This document shows, in pieces, positions 1-12,354 of a DNA stretch of 64,000 bases. The stretch's first letter is position 1. The number at the start of each line of letters is the position of its first letter. The stretch covers positions 469,501 to 533,500 of the forward strand of contig NZ_CP157875.1 in the NCBI RefSeq assembly GCF_040215105.1. Reading direction: 5' to 3'. Source of the DNA: Aeromonas veronii. GTDB taxonomy: Bacteria > Pseudomonadota > Gammaproteobacteria > Enterobacterales > Aeromonadaceae. A model generated the notes under the pieces. The model was not told the DNA's origin. It ran no database searches and worked only from the letters and a program-made list of their open reading frames with translations. The translations under genes were made by a program, and so were the position numbers.

Positions 1-1884
<1,884 letters not shown>

Positions 1885-1900
1885 GCTCCCGTGATGATCC

Positions 1901-1930
1901 ATGCACCGCCTTCGGGCGGTGCATTCATTT
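1901..1930 (+). terminator. Rho-independent terminator after secA
   Basis: A 10-bp perfect stem (ATGCACCGCC / GGCGGTGCAT) with a TTCG tetraloop at 1901-1924 is followed by a short T-rich stretch. It lies 16 bp after the secA stop codon and separates secA from the next gene. Confidence 0.8.
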
Positions 1931-1953
1931 CAGGGGACAGCACAAGGAGAGGG

Positions 1954-3141
1954 ATGATGAGCAAGGTTCCAACGGGCTGGTGCAAAGCGGCTCATGCCAG
2001 CTGGTCGCAAGGAGATCGCCAACAGGCGGTGCAACAGGTGCTGGTACGGCTCAATGCACAGCAGAGCAAACCCGTCCCCCTGCAGTTGCAGTTTGCCTAC
2101 TACCTCTTCCTGTGCGGCGATCCCGCATCCGCTGCCCAGGTGCTGGAGCAGGCTCACAAGAGCGCCCCCGATGACATCGAGGTGCTGCGCAATCTCTGCG
2201 TCTGCCTCTCCCGAGCCAACCAGTATGAGCGGGCTCTGGTGCATCTTGAGCTGCTGGCAAAGCGTGAGCCGGGGGATTATCTGGCGCAGGATGGGCTCTG
2301 TAGCTGCCTCGCCAAGCTCGGCCGTCACGACGAGGCGGCCGTGGCGGGCACCCAGGCGCTGACGCTGAAAGACGAGGCGAGAGGTCCCTTGCCTGCGGGC
2401 TGGTCTCTCCCCGCCATGGGCCCGGATGCCTGGCTGGCATCGCAGGGAGAGCGACAGAGCGTCATCGCCTTTTCGCTGTGGGGCAAGGCGCCCCGCTATC
2501 TGAGGGGCGCGCTCGACAACGTGCTAGCGGCTGCCTACCTCTATCCGGGCTGGCGGGTGCGCTTCTATGTGGATGAGAGCGTGCCGGCGGAGCTGCTGGA
2601 TTGTCTGCGAGAACACGGTGCCGAGGTGATGATGCAGCCCGCCGGCCAGTCTCTGCGCGAGCGGCTCTGCTGGCGCTTCCAGGTGGCCAACGATCCCGGG
2701 GTCGGGCGTTTTCTCATCCGTGATGCGGACTCCGTGCTGAATGCCAGGGAGCGCGTAGCGGTCGATGCCTGGCTTGCATCGGGGCACTGGTTCCATATCA
2801 TGCGTGACTGGTGGAGCCACACCGATCTGGTGCTGGCGGGCATGTGGGGCGGGGTGGCCGGCGTGCTGCCCTCTCTGGCGCCGATGCTCGCGACTTACCA
2901 GTCGGGCAACATGGAGACGCCGAACATCGATCAGTGGTTCCTGCGCGACTGTGTGTGGCCCTGTCTGCGCGTGAGCAGCCTGATCCACGATCGCTGCTTC
3001 ACGCCGCAAGGAGCCGAGCCCTGGCCCTTGCCTTCACCCGCGGGCAACGAGCACGTGGGGCAGGATATCTTCATGGCCCAGGGGGCACGGCAGGCCAGCC
3101 GCCTGACACCCTGGATGGCCAGATTGTCATCTTTACGTTGA
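1954..3141 (+). CDS. TPR-repeat protein with glycosyltransferase-like C-terminal domain
   Basis: The protein is about 395 residues. Residues 1-150 or so read as helical tetratricopeptide-like repeats (repeated A..L...P.....L...L pattern). The C-terminal part contains a glycosyltransferase-like segment, FLIRDADSVLNARE, where DAD could be the metal-binding DxD motif, followed by conserved tryptophans and the sequence TPNIDQWFLRD. The start at 1954 (or 1957) follows AAGGAGAGGG; the longer open frame back to 1891 would run through the secA terminator and is unlikely. It ends 8 bp before mutT, so the two may be co-transcribed. The substrate is unknown; a surface-glycan or protein-glycosylation role is only a guess. 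Confidence 0.75.
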   Translation: MMSKVPTGWCKAAHASWSQGDRQQAVQQVLVRLNAQQSKPVPLQLQFAYYLFLCGDPASAAQVLEQAHKSAPDDIEVLRNLCVCLSRANQYERALVHLELLAKREPGDYLAQDGLCSCLAKLGRHDEAAVAGTQALTLKDEARGPLPAGWSLPAMGPDAWLASQGERQSVIAFSLWGKAPRYLRGALDNVLAAAYLYPGWRVRFYVDESVPAELLDCLREHGAEVMMQPAGQSLRERLCWRFQVANDPGVGRFLIRDADSVLNARERVAVDAWLASGHWFHIMRDWWSHTDLVLAGMWGGVAGVLPSLAPMLATYQSGNMETPNIDQWFLRDCVWPCLRVSSLIHDRCFTPQGAEPWPLPSPAGNEHVGQDIFMAQGARQASRLTPWMARLSSLR

Positions 3142-3149
3142 GGACGAAA

Positions 3150-3557
3150 ATGGAAGCGAAGAAACGGATCTGGGTGGCGGTCGGCGTCATCGAAAATGAG
3201 AAGGGGGATATCTTCCTCGCCAAACGCTCCTCAGACCGCCACCAGGGCGATCGCTGGGAGTTCCCGGGGGGCAAGGTCGAATCAGGGGAAGACCTGCTCA
3301 CCGCGCTGGACAGGGAGCTGTGGGAAGAGATTGGCATCCGGGTGCAGGACTGCAGCCCTTTCATGGAGCTGCATCACGACTATCCGGACAAGCAGGTGCT
3401 GCTGGATATCTGGAAGGTGACCCGCTTCCATGGAGAACCGTTCGGCAAGGAGGGGCAGGAGTGCCGCTGGGTGCCGCTGGCCGCCCTGCATGAGTACCAG
3501 TTCCCCGATGCCAACGGCCCTATCGTTGCCCGGTTGCAGCAACAGCTCGCTCAATAA
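3150..3557 (+). CDS. mutT: 8-oxo-dGTP diphosphatase MutT (Nudix hydrolase)
   Basis: This 135-residue protein removes oxidised dGTP from the nucleotide pool and so prevents A:T to C:G transversions. The Nudix box GX5EX7REUXEEXGU is visible as GGKVESGEDLLTALDRELWEEIGI at about residues 40-63 with all catalytic glutamates present. Length matches E. coli MutT (about 130). The ATG at 3150 follows GAGGA (3140-3144), 8 bp after the stop of the preceding gene. As in many gammaproteobacteria it sits close to secA. It ends at a terminator shared with the convergent yacG. Confidence 0.93.
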   Translation: MEAKKRIWVAVGVIENEKGDIFLAKRSSDRHQGDRWEFPGGKVESGEDLLTALDRELWEEIGIRVQDCSPFMELHHDYPDKQVLLDIWKVTRFHGEPFGKEGQECRWVPLAALHEYQFPDANGPIVARLQQQLAQ

Positions 3558-3603
3558 AGCATGAGGGTGTGCAGCCCGGCAGGGGGGCCACCGTCAACAT
3601 CAT

Positions 3604-3630
3604 GAAAAAGGGCCCATCGGGCCCTTTTTC
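3604..3630. terminator. Bidirectional terminator between mutT and yacG
   Basis: AAAAAGGGCCC ATCG GGGCCC-type hairpin: GAAAAAGGGCCC/GGGCCCTTTTTC with A-run on one side and T-run on the other, so it can stop both the rightward mutT and leftward yacG transcripts. Confidence 0.85.
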
Positions 3631-3639
3631 ATCTCTGGC

Positions 3640-3834
3640 TTATTGCCACTGCTCCCCTTCCTCGGGGTAGGGCAACAGCTCGGGATCGATCTCGCCGGGA
3701 ATGCGTTTCTCTTCATCGGCCCATTCACCGAGGTCGATCAGCTGGCAACGCTTGCTGCAGAAGGGGCGAAACAGGCTCTCGGGAGTCCATTCAACCTCGC
3801 CCTGGCAGGTGGGGCATTTTACCTTGGTGACCAT
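3640..3834 (-). CDS. yacG: DNA gyrase inhibitor / zinc-binding protein YacG
   Basis: A 64-residue zinc-finger protein. The four cysteine ligands are seen as CPTC near residue 7 and CSKRC near residue 26 (C-x2-C ... C-x3-C), the family signature. E. coli YacG binds GyrB and inhibits gyrase. It is the last gene of the run tapA-B-C-D-coaE-zapD-yacG on the minus strand and starts 12 bp after the zapD stop, consistent with one transcript. Confidence 0.93.
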   Translation of the reverse strand: MVTKVKCPTCQGEVEWTPESLFRPFCSKRCQLIDLGEWADEEKRIPGEIDPELLPYPEEGEQWQ

Positions 3835-3846
3835 GTCGTTTTCTCC

Positions 3847-4569
3847 TCAGCAGCAGGCGAGCTGGAAAGGCACGTCGCCTATCTGTTGCTCGGCGGTGGG
3901 CAGGAAGCGCAGGGCGAAGCGGTTCTTGTGGCCGCTCAGGGTCGGGTAGGCGGGCTGGCCGCCTGGCAGACGGATGCGGATGAGCTCGGCGCCCTCAGCG
4001 GTGTCCTGGAAGAAGCCGTTGGTGGCGACCTGATCGCTGAAGTTGCCGGATTCCCGCCACAGGCGCAGCAAGAGCGTGATGGCGTTCATCAACAGGTTGA
4101 TGTCGCTGAGCCATTGCTGCATCTGCTGGTGGCGGGTGACGGCGGGGGTCGCCAGCCAGTGATGCAACTGGGGCACGTCGAAGGCGCACAGGCCGCCGGG
4201 AATGGAGAAGCGCTGGCGGATGGAGCCGAGCAGGCGATCTTCCTTCAGACGGGCGCCGGGGCGAGGGGAGTGCAGCAGGCTGCGGGAGAGCTGGGTGCTC
4301 TCCTGCTGCATCCGCTGGACTTGCTCGAGGTCCACATCCGGCAGGCTGGCCCAGTGGCTCAGCCGCTGGCCGAGACGTTCCAGATCCTTGATGAGATCGG
4401 CGCGCAGATCACCGCGCTCCAGCAACTCCTGCAGATCGAACAACCCCTTGAAGAAGGCGATGTGTGCCCAAGGCTGGTCACTCTCCAGATTGTCGCGGAT
4501 CTGGGAAAACAGGGACTCCAGACGAAGATAGGTCCGGCTTTTTTCATTGAGGGGGAAGTCGTAAATCAT
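3847..4569 (-). CDS. zapD: Cell division protein ZapD
   Basis: A 240-residue cytoplasmic protein that cross-links FtsZ protofilaments and stabilises the Z ring. The N-terminus MIYDFPLNEKSRTYLRLESLF is typical of the family, as is the all-helical composition. The open frame extends upstream to 4791 but the ATG at 4569 gives the family N-terminus and length (E. coli 247). It lies between coaE and yacG, the conserved order in gammaproteobacteria. Confidence 0.93.
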   Translation of the reverse strand: MIYDFPLNEKSRTYLRLESLFSQIRDNLESDQPWAHIAFFKGLFDLQELLERGDLRADLIKDLERLGQRLSHWASLPDVDLEQVQRMQQESTQLSRSLLHSPRPGARLKEDRLLGSIRQRFSIPGGLCAFDVPQLHHWLATPAVTRHQQMQQWLSDINLLMNAITLLLRLWRESGNFSDQVATNGFFQDTAEGAELIRIRLPGGQPAYPTLSGHKNRFALRFLPTAEQQIGDVPFQLACC

Positions 4570-4606
4570 GCCTAATCCTGGCCAGCCATAAACCGGCCTA
4601 GTGTAC

Positions 4607-5221
4607 TCAGTGTTGGTGGGCTTGTTGAGAGGCAAACACCAGATATGTTTGGTGCAGCGCGAAAATCCGCGCAGAAATGGTCTCACTCGACCCATTCTGG
4701 TTGTCCAGCACGTCATCTGCTGCCGCGAGGCGCTCTGCCCGGCTGGCCTGAGCCGCCAGTATGGCCTGCGCCTGTTCCCGGCTGACGCCATCCCGGCGAC
4801 AGGTACGCACTATCTGGGTCTCTTCATCCACGTCGATCACTAGCACCCGGTTGGCGAGGCTGGTGAGCTTGTTTTCGACCAGCAGAGGCACCACCAGCAG
4901 GCAGTAGGGGGAACTGGCAGCGGCGCACTGGCGCAACATCTCGCTGCGAATGAGCGGGTGAAGCAGTGCGTTCAACCACTGCTTCTCTTCTGTGTGGTTG
5001 AAGATGCGGTCACGCAAGGCGCGTCTGTCCAGCGTCCCGTCTTCCCCTAGCATAGCGGCGCCAAAATGCTCGGCGATGGCCGCCAGCGCCGGGGTGCCGG
5101 GCTTCACGACGTCACGGGCAATCACATCGGCGTCGATCACATCGATGCCGAGCGCTGCAAACTGGTTGGCGACAGTGGTCTTGCCGCTGCCAATGCCGCC
5201 GGTAATCGCTACCACATACAT
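4607..5221 (-). CDS. coaE: Dephospho-CoA kinase CoaE
   Basis: A 204-residue P-loop kinase that phosphorylates the ribose 3'-OH of dephospho-CoA, the last step of coenzyme A synthesis. The Walker A motif GGIGSGKTT is at residues 8-16, followed by the [10 protein letters not shown] segment characteristic of CoaE. It starts 18 bp after the tapD stop and lies in the same direction, so it is probably read from the pilus operon as well as from any internal promoter. Confidence 0.96.
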   Translation of the reverse strand: MYVVAITGGIGSGKTTVANQFAALGIDVIDADVIARDVVKPGTPALAAIAEHFGAAMLGEDGTLDRRALRDRIFNHTEEKQWLNALLHPLIRSEMLRQCAAASSPYCLLVVPLLVENKLTSLANRVLVIDVDEETQIVRTCRRDGVSREQAQAILAAQASRAERLAAADDVLDNQNGSSETISARIFALHQTYLVFASQQAHQH

Positions 5222-5239
5222 TGCTTTAACCTCGTTTCG

Positions 5240-6112
5240 TCAGAGCACCCAGTCCAGGTACCAGCGGGTGATGCTATCTCCCCACAGCAGCGCTGCCCAG
5301 CTCGCGATGGCGAGATAGGGGCCAAAGGGGATGGGATTGGCCTGATGGTGTTTGCGCAGCGCGATGAGCCCGATGCCGATGATGGCACCGACCAGGGAGG
5401 AGAGCAGCAGCACGATGGGCAAGGCTTGCCAGCCGAGCCAGGCGCCGAGGGCTGCCAGCAGCTTGAAGTCGCCATACCCCATGCCCTCCTTGCCGGTGAG
5501 CAGCTTGAAGGCCCAGTAGAGGCTCCAGAGCACCAGGTAGCCCACCATGGCGCCCACCACCGCGTCTCCCAGCGAGACGAATCCCCCCAGCAGGTTGAAC
5601 AGCAGGCCGGCCCACAAGAGCGGCAGGGTGAGCTGATCCGGCAGCAGCATCTTGTCCAGATCGATGAAGGTGAGTGCAATCAGGGTCCAGGTCAGCACCA
5701 GGGCGGCCAGGGTGCCCCAGCCCGGAGTGAGGGTCGCCGCAACCACCACGGACAACAGGGCCGTCAGCAGTTCGACCAGGGGATAACGCACCGAGATCGG
5801 CGCCTGACAGCTGCGGCAGCGCCCCTTGAGCCAGAGCCAGCTCAGCAGGGGAATGTTCTCGATGGCCGTGATGGCATGACCGCAATGAGGGCAGCAGGAG
5901 CGTGGCACCATCAGGTTGTAGGGGGGAACAGAAGCTGCTGCGGGTTCGCTGTCGAAGTAGCTGCGGTATTCGGCCTGCCAGTCGCGCTCCAGCATGATGG
6001 GCAGGCGATGGATGACCACATTGAGGAAGCTGCCGATCATCAGGGAAAAGAGGAAGATCAGGGAAAAATAGAGCCAGGGCAGCGCCTGAGCCAGTTCGAT
6101 GAGAGAGGCCAT
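5240..6112 (-). CDS. tapD: Type IV prepilin peptidase / N-methyltransferase TapD (PilD)
   Basis: A 290-residue inner-membrane aspartyl protease that cleaves the prepilin leader and N-methylates the new N-terminus; in Aeromonas it also serves the type II secretion system. The N-terminal cytoplasmic loop carries paired CxxC motifs (CCPHCGH and CRSCQAP) as in the PilD family. The two catalytic aspartates lie in FIDLDKMLLPDQ and GMGYGDFKLL. About seven or eight hydrophobic segments follow. The start at 6112 (MASLIELAQ) gives the family length; the open frame back to 6181 is not needed. Confidence 0.96.
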   Translation of the reverse strand: MASLIELAQALPWLYFSLIFLFSLMIGSFLNVVIHRLPIMLERDWQAEYRSYFDSEPAAASVPPYNLMVPRSCCPHCGHAITAIENIPLLSWLWLKGRCRSCQAPISVRYPLVELLTALLSVVVAATLTPGWGTLAALVLTWTLIALTFIDLDKMLLPDQLTLPLLWAGLLFNLLGGFVSLGDAVVGAMVGYLVLWSLYWAFKLLTGKEGMGYGDFKLLAALGAWLGWQALPIVLLLSSLVGAIIGIGLIALRKHHQANPIPFGPYLAIASWAALLWGDSITRWYLDWVL

Positions 6113-6194
6113 AATCAACCGCGTTTGTTGGAAAGGGGCTGCGAATGACCGGGCCTGACTAGCCGCGCTCCGGCCGGTCACTCGCGCGCAGGGG

Positions 6195-7436
6195 CTAGTG
6201 TATCACAGAGCCCAGTTTGAAGATGGGCAGATACATGGCGACCACCATGCCGCCGACCAGCACCCCGAGCACCACCATGATGAGGGGTTCGAGCAGACTG
6301 GTGAGACCGTCGACCATGTCATCCACCTCCTGCTCGAAGATGGTCGCCACCTTGGAGAGCATGTCATCGATGGCGCCGGACTCCTCACCGATCATCACCA
6401 TCTGGATCACCATGTCGGGGAAGAGGTCGACGGTGCGCATGGCGACGTTGATCTGCATGCCCGCCACCACTTCGTTGCGAATAGCCATGATGGCGGTGCG
6501 ATAGACATAGTTGCCGGAGGCGCCGGCAGAGGAGACCAGGGCATCCACCAGGGGGATACCGGCGGAGAAGGTGGTGGAGAGCGTGCGGGCGAAGCGCGCC
6601 ATGGCCGCCTTGTGCAGGATGGATCCCACGATGGGGATGCTGAGCACGAATTTGTCCGTGTTGTCGCGCACCTTCTGGGAGCTGCGCCAGGCCCGCACGT
6701 ACAAGAAGATGGCGAGGCCGATGCCGCCGAAGATCAAATACCACCAATCCTGCATGAAGCGGGAGATGGCGATGACGAAACGGGTGAAGGCGGGGAGCTC
6801 GGCCCCGAAGCTCTTGAAGATGTCTTCGAACTGGGGAATGACGAACAGCAGCAGGATGGAGGTCACTACGATGGCCACCAGGATGACCATGGTCGGGTAG
6901 AACATCGCCTTCTTGATCTTGGACTTGAGTGCTTCGCTCTTCTCCCGGTAGGTGGCGATCCGGTCGTAGATGGTCTCCAGCGCGCCGGAGTGCTCCCCCG
7001 CTTCCACCAGATCGCAATAGAGATCATCGAAGTGACGAGGATGGCGACGCAGCGCCTCGGACATGGGGGTACCGGTCTCCACATCGGCGGCAATCTGGCC
7101 TATCAGTTCGCGCACGGCGGCTTTTTCATGGCCGCGAGCGATGATCTGCAGACTCTGCACCAGGGGCACGCCGGCGGAAAGCATGGTGGTGATCTGGCGG
7201 GAGATGACGGCGATGTCCATGGGCTTGATCTTGGCGCCGCCCTTGGAAAACAACCCCTGACTCTGCTTGCTGACCTTGGTGACGTTGACGCCCTGCTTGC
7301 GCAGCTCGATTTTGACGGTGTTGATGCTGTCGGCCTGCAATTCGCCAGAGACTTTCAGCCCCTTGCGATTGACCCCGTGCCAGCGGAAGGAGAAGACTTT
7401 TTTCGGGGTGTTCTGTCTTTGCGCTAATGTGGCCAT
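6195..7436 (-). CDS. tapC: Type IV pilus inner-membrane platform protein TapC (PilC)
   Basis: A 413-residue polytopic protein that anchors the assembly ATPase. Two copies of the T2SF/GspF domain are visible, about residues 75-200 and 280-400, each followed by hydrophobic stretches (e.g. ILLLFVIPQFEDIF and LLEPLIMVVLGVLVGGM). The N-terminal FRWHGVNRKGLKVSGEL is typical of PilC. Start at 7436 (MATLAQRQN) preferred over the in-frame ATG at 7451. It lies between tapB and tapD. Confidence 0.95.
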   Translation of the reverse strand: MATLAQRQNTPKKVFSFRWHGVNRKGLKVSGELQADSINTVKIELRKQGVNVTKVSKQSQGLFSKGGAKIKPMDIAVISRQITTMLSAGVPLVQSLQIIARGHEKAAVRELIGQIAADVETGTPMSEALRRHPRHFDDLYCDLVEAGEHSGALETIYDRIATYREKSEALKSKIKKAMFYPTMVILVAIVVTSILLLFVIPQFEDIFKSFGAELPAFTRFVIAISRFMQDWWYLIFGGIGLAIFLYVRAWRSSQKVRDNTDKFVLSIPIVGSILHKAAMARFARTLSTTFSAGIPLVDALVSSAGASGNYVYRTAIMAIRNEVVAGMQINVAMRTVDLFPDMVIQMVMIGEESGAIDDMLSKVATIFEQEVDDMVDGLTSLLEPLIMVVLGVLVGGMVVAMYLPIFKLGSVIH

Positions 7437-7558
7437 CACTGCATCCTGCAATTGGGCGGCGGTAGCCGGAGCGGATCCTCTGTCCGGCGTATCGTGCTGT
7501 CAGATTTTAATTCTGACCAGCTCATGATTCTTGAAATAAGTGGTTTTAAAACGCCACG

Positions 7559-9265
<1,707 letters not shown>

Positions 9266-9268
9266 GCG

Positions 9269-9721
9269 TTAGCAAATACCGGTGCTGGTGCAGGTACTGC
9301 CGCTAGCGGCTTGGGCCCAGATAACTTGGCCATTGTTGAAGCTTCCTTGCAGAATATAGGTATTCTCTGTGGAGGCAAAGGTAGAGGTTTTACCCGTAGC
9401 TGTAATATTTACAGCCGCACTGCTACCACCAATACTCACGGCAGAGACATAGCTATCTGCAGAGGATGATCCACTAACTGCTGCCGGGATACCGTTGGAA
9501 CCTGCAGTGAAGCAGCTAGCTAAGCTCCCATCTCTTTGCGCACATACTTCGACAGCAGTTTTAAAAGCACCTGTTGCTGAGACTACTTCGGAGAACTTCG
9601 CCTTCTTGGTATAGGTCTGATACGCCGGCAGGGCGATAGCGGCCAGGATGGCGACGATCGCGACCACTATCATCAATTCAATAAGGGTGAAGCCCGACTG
9701 TTTCTTCATGTCTCTGTTCAT
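9269..9721 (-). CDS. tapA: Type IV major pilin TapA
   Basis: A 150-residue prepilin. The leader [10 protein letters not shown] ends in Gly-1, followed by the class IVa mature N-terminus [20 protein letters not shown] with Phe+1 and Glu+5. Four cysteines occur outside the helix; the pair in the C-terminal STCTSTGIC and the pair around [12 protein letters not shown] could form the pilin disulphides. The ATG at 9721 has AAAGGAT upstream; a second ATG at 9709 (MKKQSGF) would also give a valid leader. Codon use in the distal half is less biased than in tapB-D, as expected for a variable, exposed pilin. Confidence 0.94.
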   Translation of the reverse strand: MNRDMKKQSGFTLIELMIVVAIVAILAAIALPAYQTYTKKAKFSEVVSATGAFKTAVEVCAQRDGSLASCFTAGSNGIPAAVSGSSSADSYVSAVSIGGSSAAVNITATGKTSTFASTENTYILQGSFNNGQVIWAQAASGSTCTSTGIC

Positions 9722-9784
9722 GTCAAATATCCTTTTTTCCATGGTTCCTGAGAAGTGCCGGTGGAATTCTGTCCACACGCCAGT

Positions 9785-9812
9785 ATCTTATCCGAGCGCT
9801 TAAAGTTGGCAA
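9785..9812 (-). promoter_or_regulatory. Candidate sigma70 promoter of tapA
   Basis: On the minus strand TTGCCA (9812-9807) is followed after 16 bp by TAAGAT (9790-9785), a 5/6 and 4/6 match to sigma70 boxes, about 65 bp before the tapA ATG. No properly spaced sigma54 GG-N10-GC element was found. This is a visual match only. Confidence 0.35.
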
Positions 9813-9955
9813 CAGAGGTTGTCACCTTGTTAACCATTTTCCTGCTGTTTAGTGAAAAATATAGAAAAATCAAAGATTAAAAAGCCTCTAATGACTCTTT
9901 CAATGGCAGGGGGGGCCCATGTCACACTCCTTATGTCGTGGGATCCTGCATAAAG
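9813..9955. other. Intergenic DNA upstream of tapA with nothing further recognised
   Basis: Together with the promoter above and the nadC terminator this fills the gap between tapA and nadC. It is AT-richer than the flanking genes, has no open frame with a ribosome binding site and no convincing repeat. Confidence 0.4.
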
Positions 9956-9979
9956 AAAAGGCGCCTGTGGCGCCTTTTG
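9956..9979 (-). terminator. Terminator downstream of nadC
   Basis: AAAAGGCGCC TGTG GGCGCCTTTT hairpin 60 bp past the nadC stop; on the minus strand it ends in a T-run. Symmetric A/T flanks mean it could work in both directions. Confidence 0.8.
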
Positions 9980-10038
9980 CAAGTTTCGAGTCCTGTAATA
10001 TCTGGCAGTACAGTCAGATGGCGTTTTTGCCGGTGAGA

Positions 10039-10899
<861 letters not shown>

Positions 10900-11370
10900 T
10901 TATTCCTGCAGGGGTCTGAGAAGCAACTGCCTCTCCTTTTGGCGTAATTCCAGCCGGCCGAGGGCATTCATGCCCACCAGGATCTCTTCCCCGTCGGTGG
11001 CCGGATTGATAAAGACGGTCAGATCGTACAAGGTCAGCGGCCCCATCGCCAGGCTTTCGATCCGGCTAGTCTGGACCTGGATCTCACCGGCGGCCGTCTT
11101 GACCCGGCTGTGCCCGGTGGGAATGAGGCCGAGGCGCTCGGCCACCTGGCTCGGGATCGTCACCAGGGTGGCACCGGTGTCCAGCAGCAGTTGCACCGGC
11201 TGACCGTTGATGGCACCCTCCAGACGATAATGGCCGCTGGCATCGGCCTTGAGCAGCAGGTCTCCGCTGGCGGTCACCGTGGGCTTGGCGCTGGAGTAGA
11301 AGTAGAGGGTCAGCAATCCCAGCAGGGAGAGCCAGGCCAGCAGCCAGAGCCGGCGTGCCATCGGGTGCAT
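10900..11370 (-). CDS. Membrane-anchored retropepsin-like aspartic protease (TIGR02281-type)
   Basis: About 156 residues. One N-terminal hydrophobic segment (LWLLAWLSLLGLLTLYFY) would anchor it in the inner membrane with the rest in the periplasm. The catalytic motif LLLDTGATLVTIP (hydrophobic-hydrophobic-DTGA) is that of clan AA retroviral-type proteases, and the C-terminal segment ILVGMNALGRLEL matches the family's flap/active-site partner region. A single DTG means it must dimerise to be active. Start at 11370 or 11361. Its substrate is unknown. It is the first gene of a two-gene unit with nadC. Confidence 0.85.
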   Translation of the reverse strand: MHPMARRLWLLAWLSLLGLLTLYFYSSAKPTVTASGDLLLKADASGHYRLEGAINGQPVQLLLDTGATLVTIPSQVAERLGLIPTGHSRVKTAAGEIQVQTSRIESLAMGPLTLYDLTVFINPATDGEEILVGMNALGRLELRQKERQLLLRPLQE

Positions 11371-11506
11371 ATAGGATCCGGTATCGCGCGAGTTGATGCC
11401 TGAGCCTAACACAATTTCATCCATGGATTCAGAGGCTTGTTTCTCGTTTCAGGCGACGGGAGCGGGTTGCCATGGGATCTCTTTTCTCAGTCAGAATGAG
11501 CCGACG

Positions 11507-12082
11507 ATGACGCAGCCCAAAGCCCTTTTCTCTATCGATGCCGACGGTTGGTGCGAGCAGGCCCGTCGGGTGCCCTCACCCCATCACAACGAGCGGGCCA
11601 GCCCGGATGACATCTCCCTGCTGGTGGTGCATGGCATCAGCCTACCCCCCGGGCAGTTTGGGGGCCCCTGGATCGACGATCTCTTCCTCGGCCAGCTGGA
11701 TCCCGATGCTCACCCCTATTTTGCCGATATCCATCAGTTGAAGGTCTCCGCCCACTGCCTGATCCGGCGTGACGGCGAGTTGGTGCAGTATGTGCCGTTT
11801 GGTGCGCGTGCCTGGCACGCCGGGGTGTCGAGCTGGGAGGGGAGGGAGGCCTGCAACGATTTTTCCATCGGCATCGAGCTGGAAGGGACGGACGAGGCTC
11901 CCTATAGCGATGCCCAGTACGAGGTGCTGGCAGGACTCAGTAGGGCCATATCACGGCACTATCCGTCAATTACCGCTGAACGGATCGTGGGTCATTGCGA
12001 CATCGCGCCAGGGCGCAAGAGCGATCCCGGTGAGAGTTTCGAATGGGATCGTTACAAGTCACTTCTCAATTTTGAACAGTGA
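11507..12082 (+). CDS. ampD: 1,6-anhydro-N-acetylmuramyl-L-alanine amidase AmpD
   Basis: A 191-residue cytoplasmic zinc amidase that removes the peptide from anhydro-muropeptides during cell-wall recycling. In Aeromonas and Enterobacterales, loss of AmpD induces AmpR-type chromosomal beta-lactamases. The amidase_2 fold is seen with zinc ligands in LLVVHGISL, the His of AWHAG and the GHCDIAPGRKSDPG segment (His and Asp). The start at 11507 gives the family N-terminus; the frame is open further upstream to 11393 but overlaps the divergent protease gene's promoter. Confidence 0.96.
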   Translation: MTQPKALFSIDADGWCEQARRVPSPHHNERASPDDISLLVVHGISLPPGQFGGPWIDDLFLGQLDPDAHPYFADIHQLKVSAHCLIRRDGELVQYVPFGARAWHAGVSSWEGREACNDFSIGIELEGTDEAPYSDAQYEVLAGLSRAISRHYPSITAERIVGHCDIAPGRKSDPGESFEWDRYKSLLNFEQ

Positions 12083-12148
12083 TTTGCAACATTAGTTTGT
12101 GTTTTTAAAATCAATGGCTTGCCACCAAGGTGAGCCATTTTTCATGCT

Positions 12149-12163
12149 GTTGGTTAAATGTTA
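12149..12163 (+). promoter_or_regulatory. ArcA-like box upstream of pdhR
   Basis: GTTGGTTAAATGTTA matches 13 of 15 positions of the published E. coli ArcA consensus GTTAATTAAATGTTA. In E. coli ArcA represses the pdhR-aceEF operon under low oxygen, so the position is biologically sensible. Visual match. Confidence 0.55.
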
Positions 12164-12256
12164 TCTGCAAGTCCCCCCGAAAATATTGGTCTGACCATTT
12201 TCTTTGAGCTAGGTCATAATTCCTCTTCTTTACCCCTAAAGTGGTGCCTTTAGATC

Positions 12257-12270
12257 TTGATGCAGATCAT
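12257..12270 (+). promoter_or_regulatory. FNR-like box upstream of pdhR
   Basis: TTGATGCAGATCAT matches 9 of 10 defined positions of the FNR consensus TTGAT-N4-ATCAA. It lies about 55 bp upstream of the PdhR operator. Could instead be read by CRP-family relatives; no assay. Confidence 0.5.
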
Positions 12271-12322
12271 ATTTCGGGTGGACTTTTCCCAAGCCCTCTG
12301 CTAATTTTCGCCCCATTCATAG

Positions 12323-12339
12323 AATTGGTAATACCAATT
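12323..12339 (+). promoter_or_regulatory. PdhR operator
   Basis: AATTGGTAATACCAATT is a perfect 17-bp palindrome of the PdhR type (consensus AATTGGT-N3-ACCAATT), 15 bp before the pdhR ATG. It implies pyruvate-relieved autorepression of pdhR and, by read-through, of aceEF. Confidence 0.9.
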
Positions 12340-12354
12340 TAACAAAGTAGCCTC

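Noticed and set aside
9800..9830. Possible sigma54 promoter before tapA
   Set aside because: TGACAACCTCTGTTGC looks similar but the GG-GC spacing is wrong by one base and the first G pair is broken.
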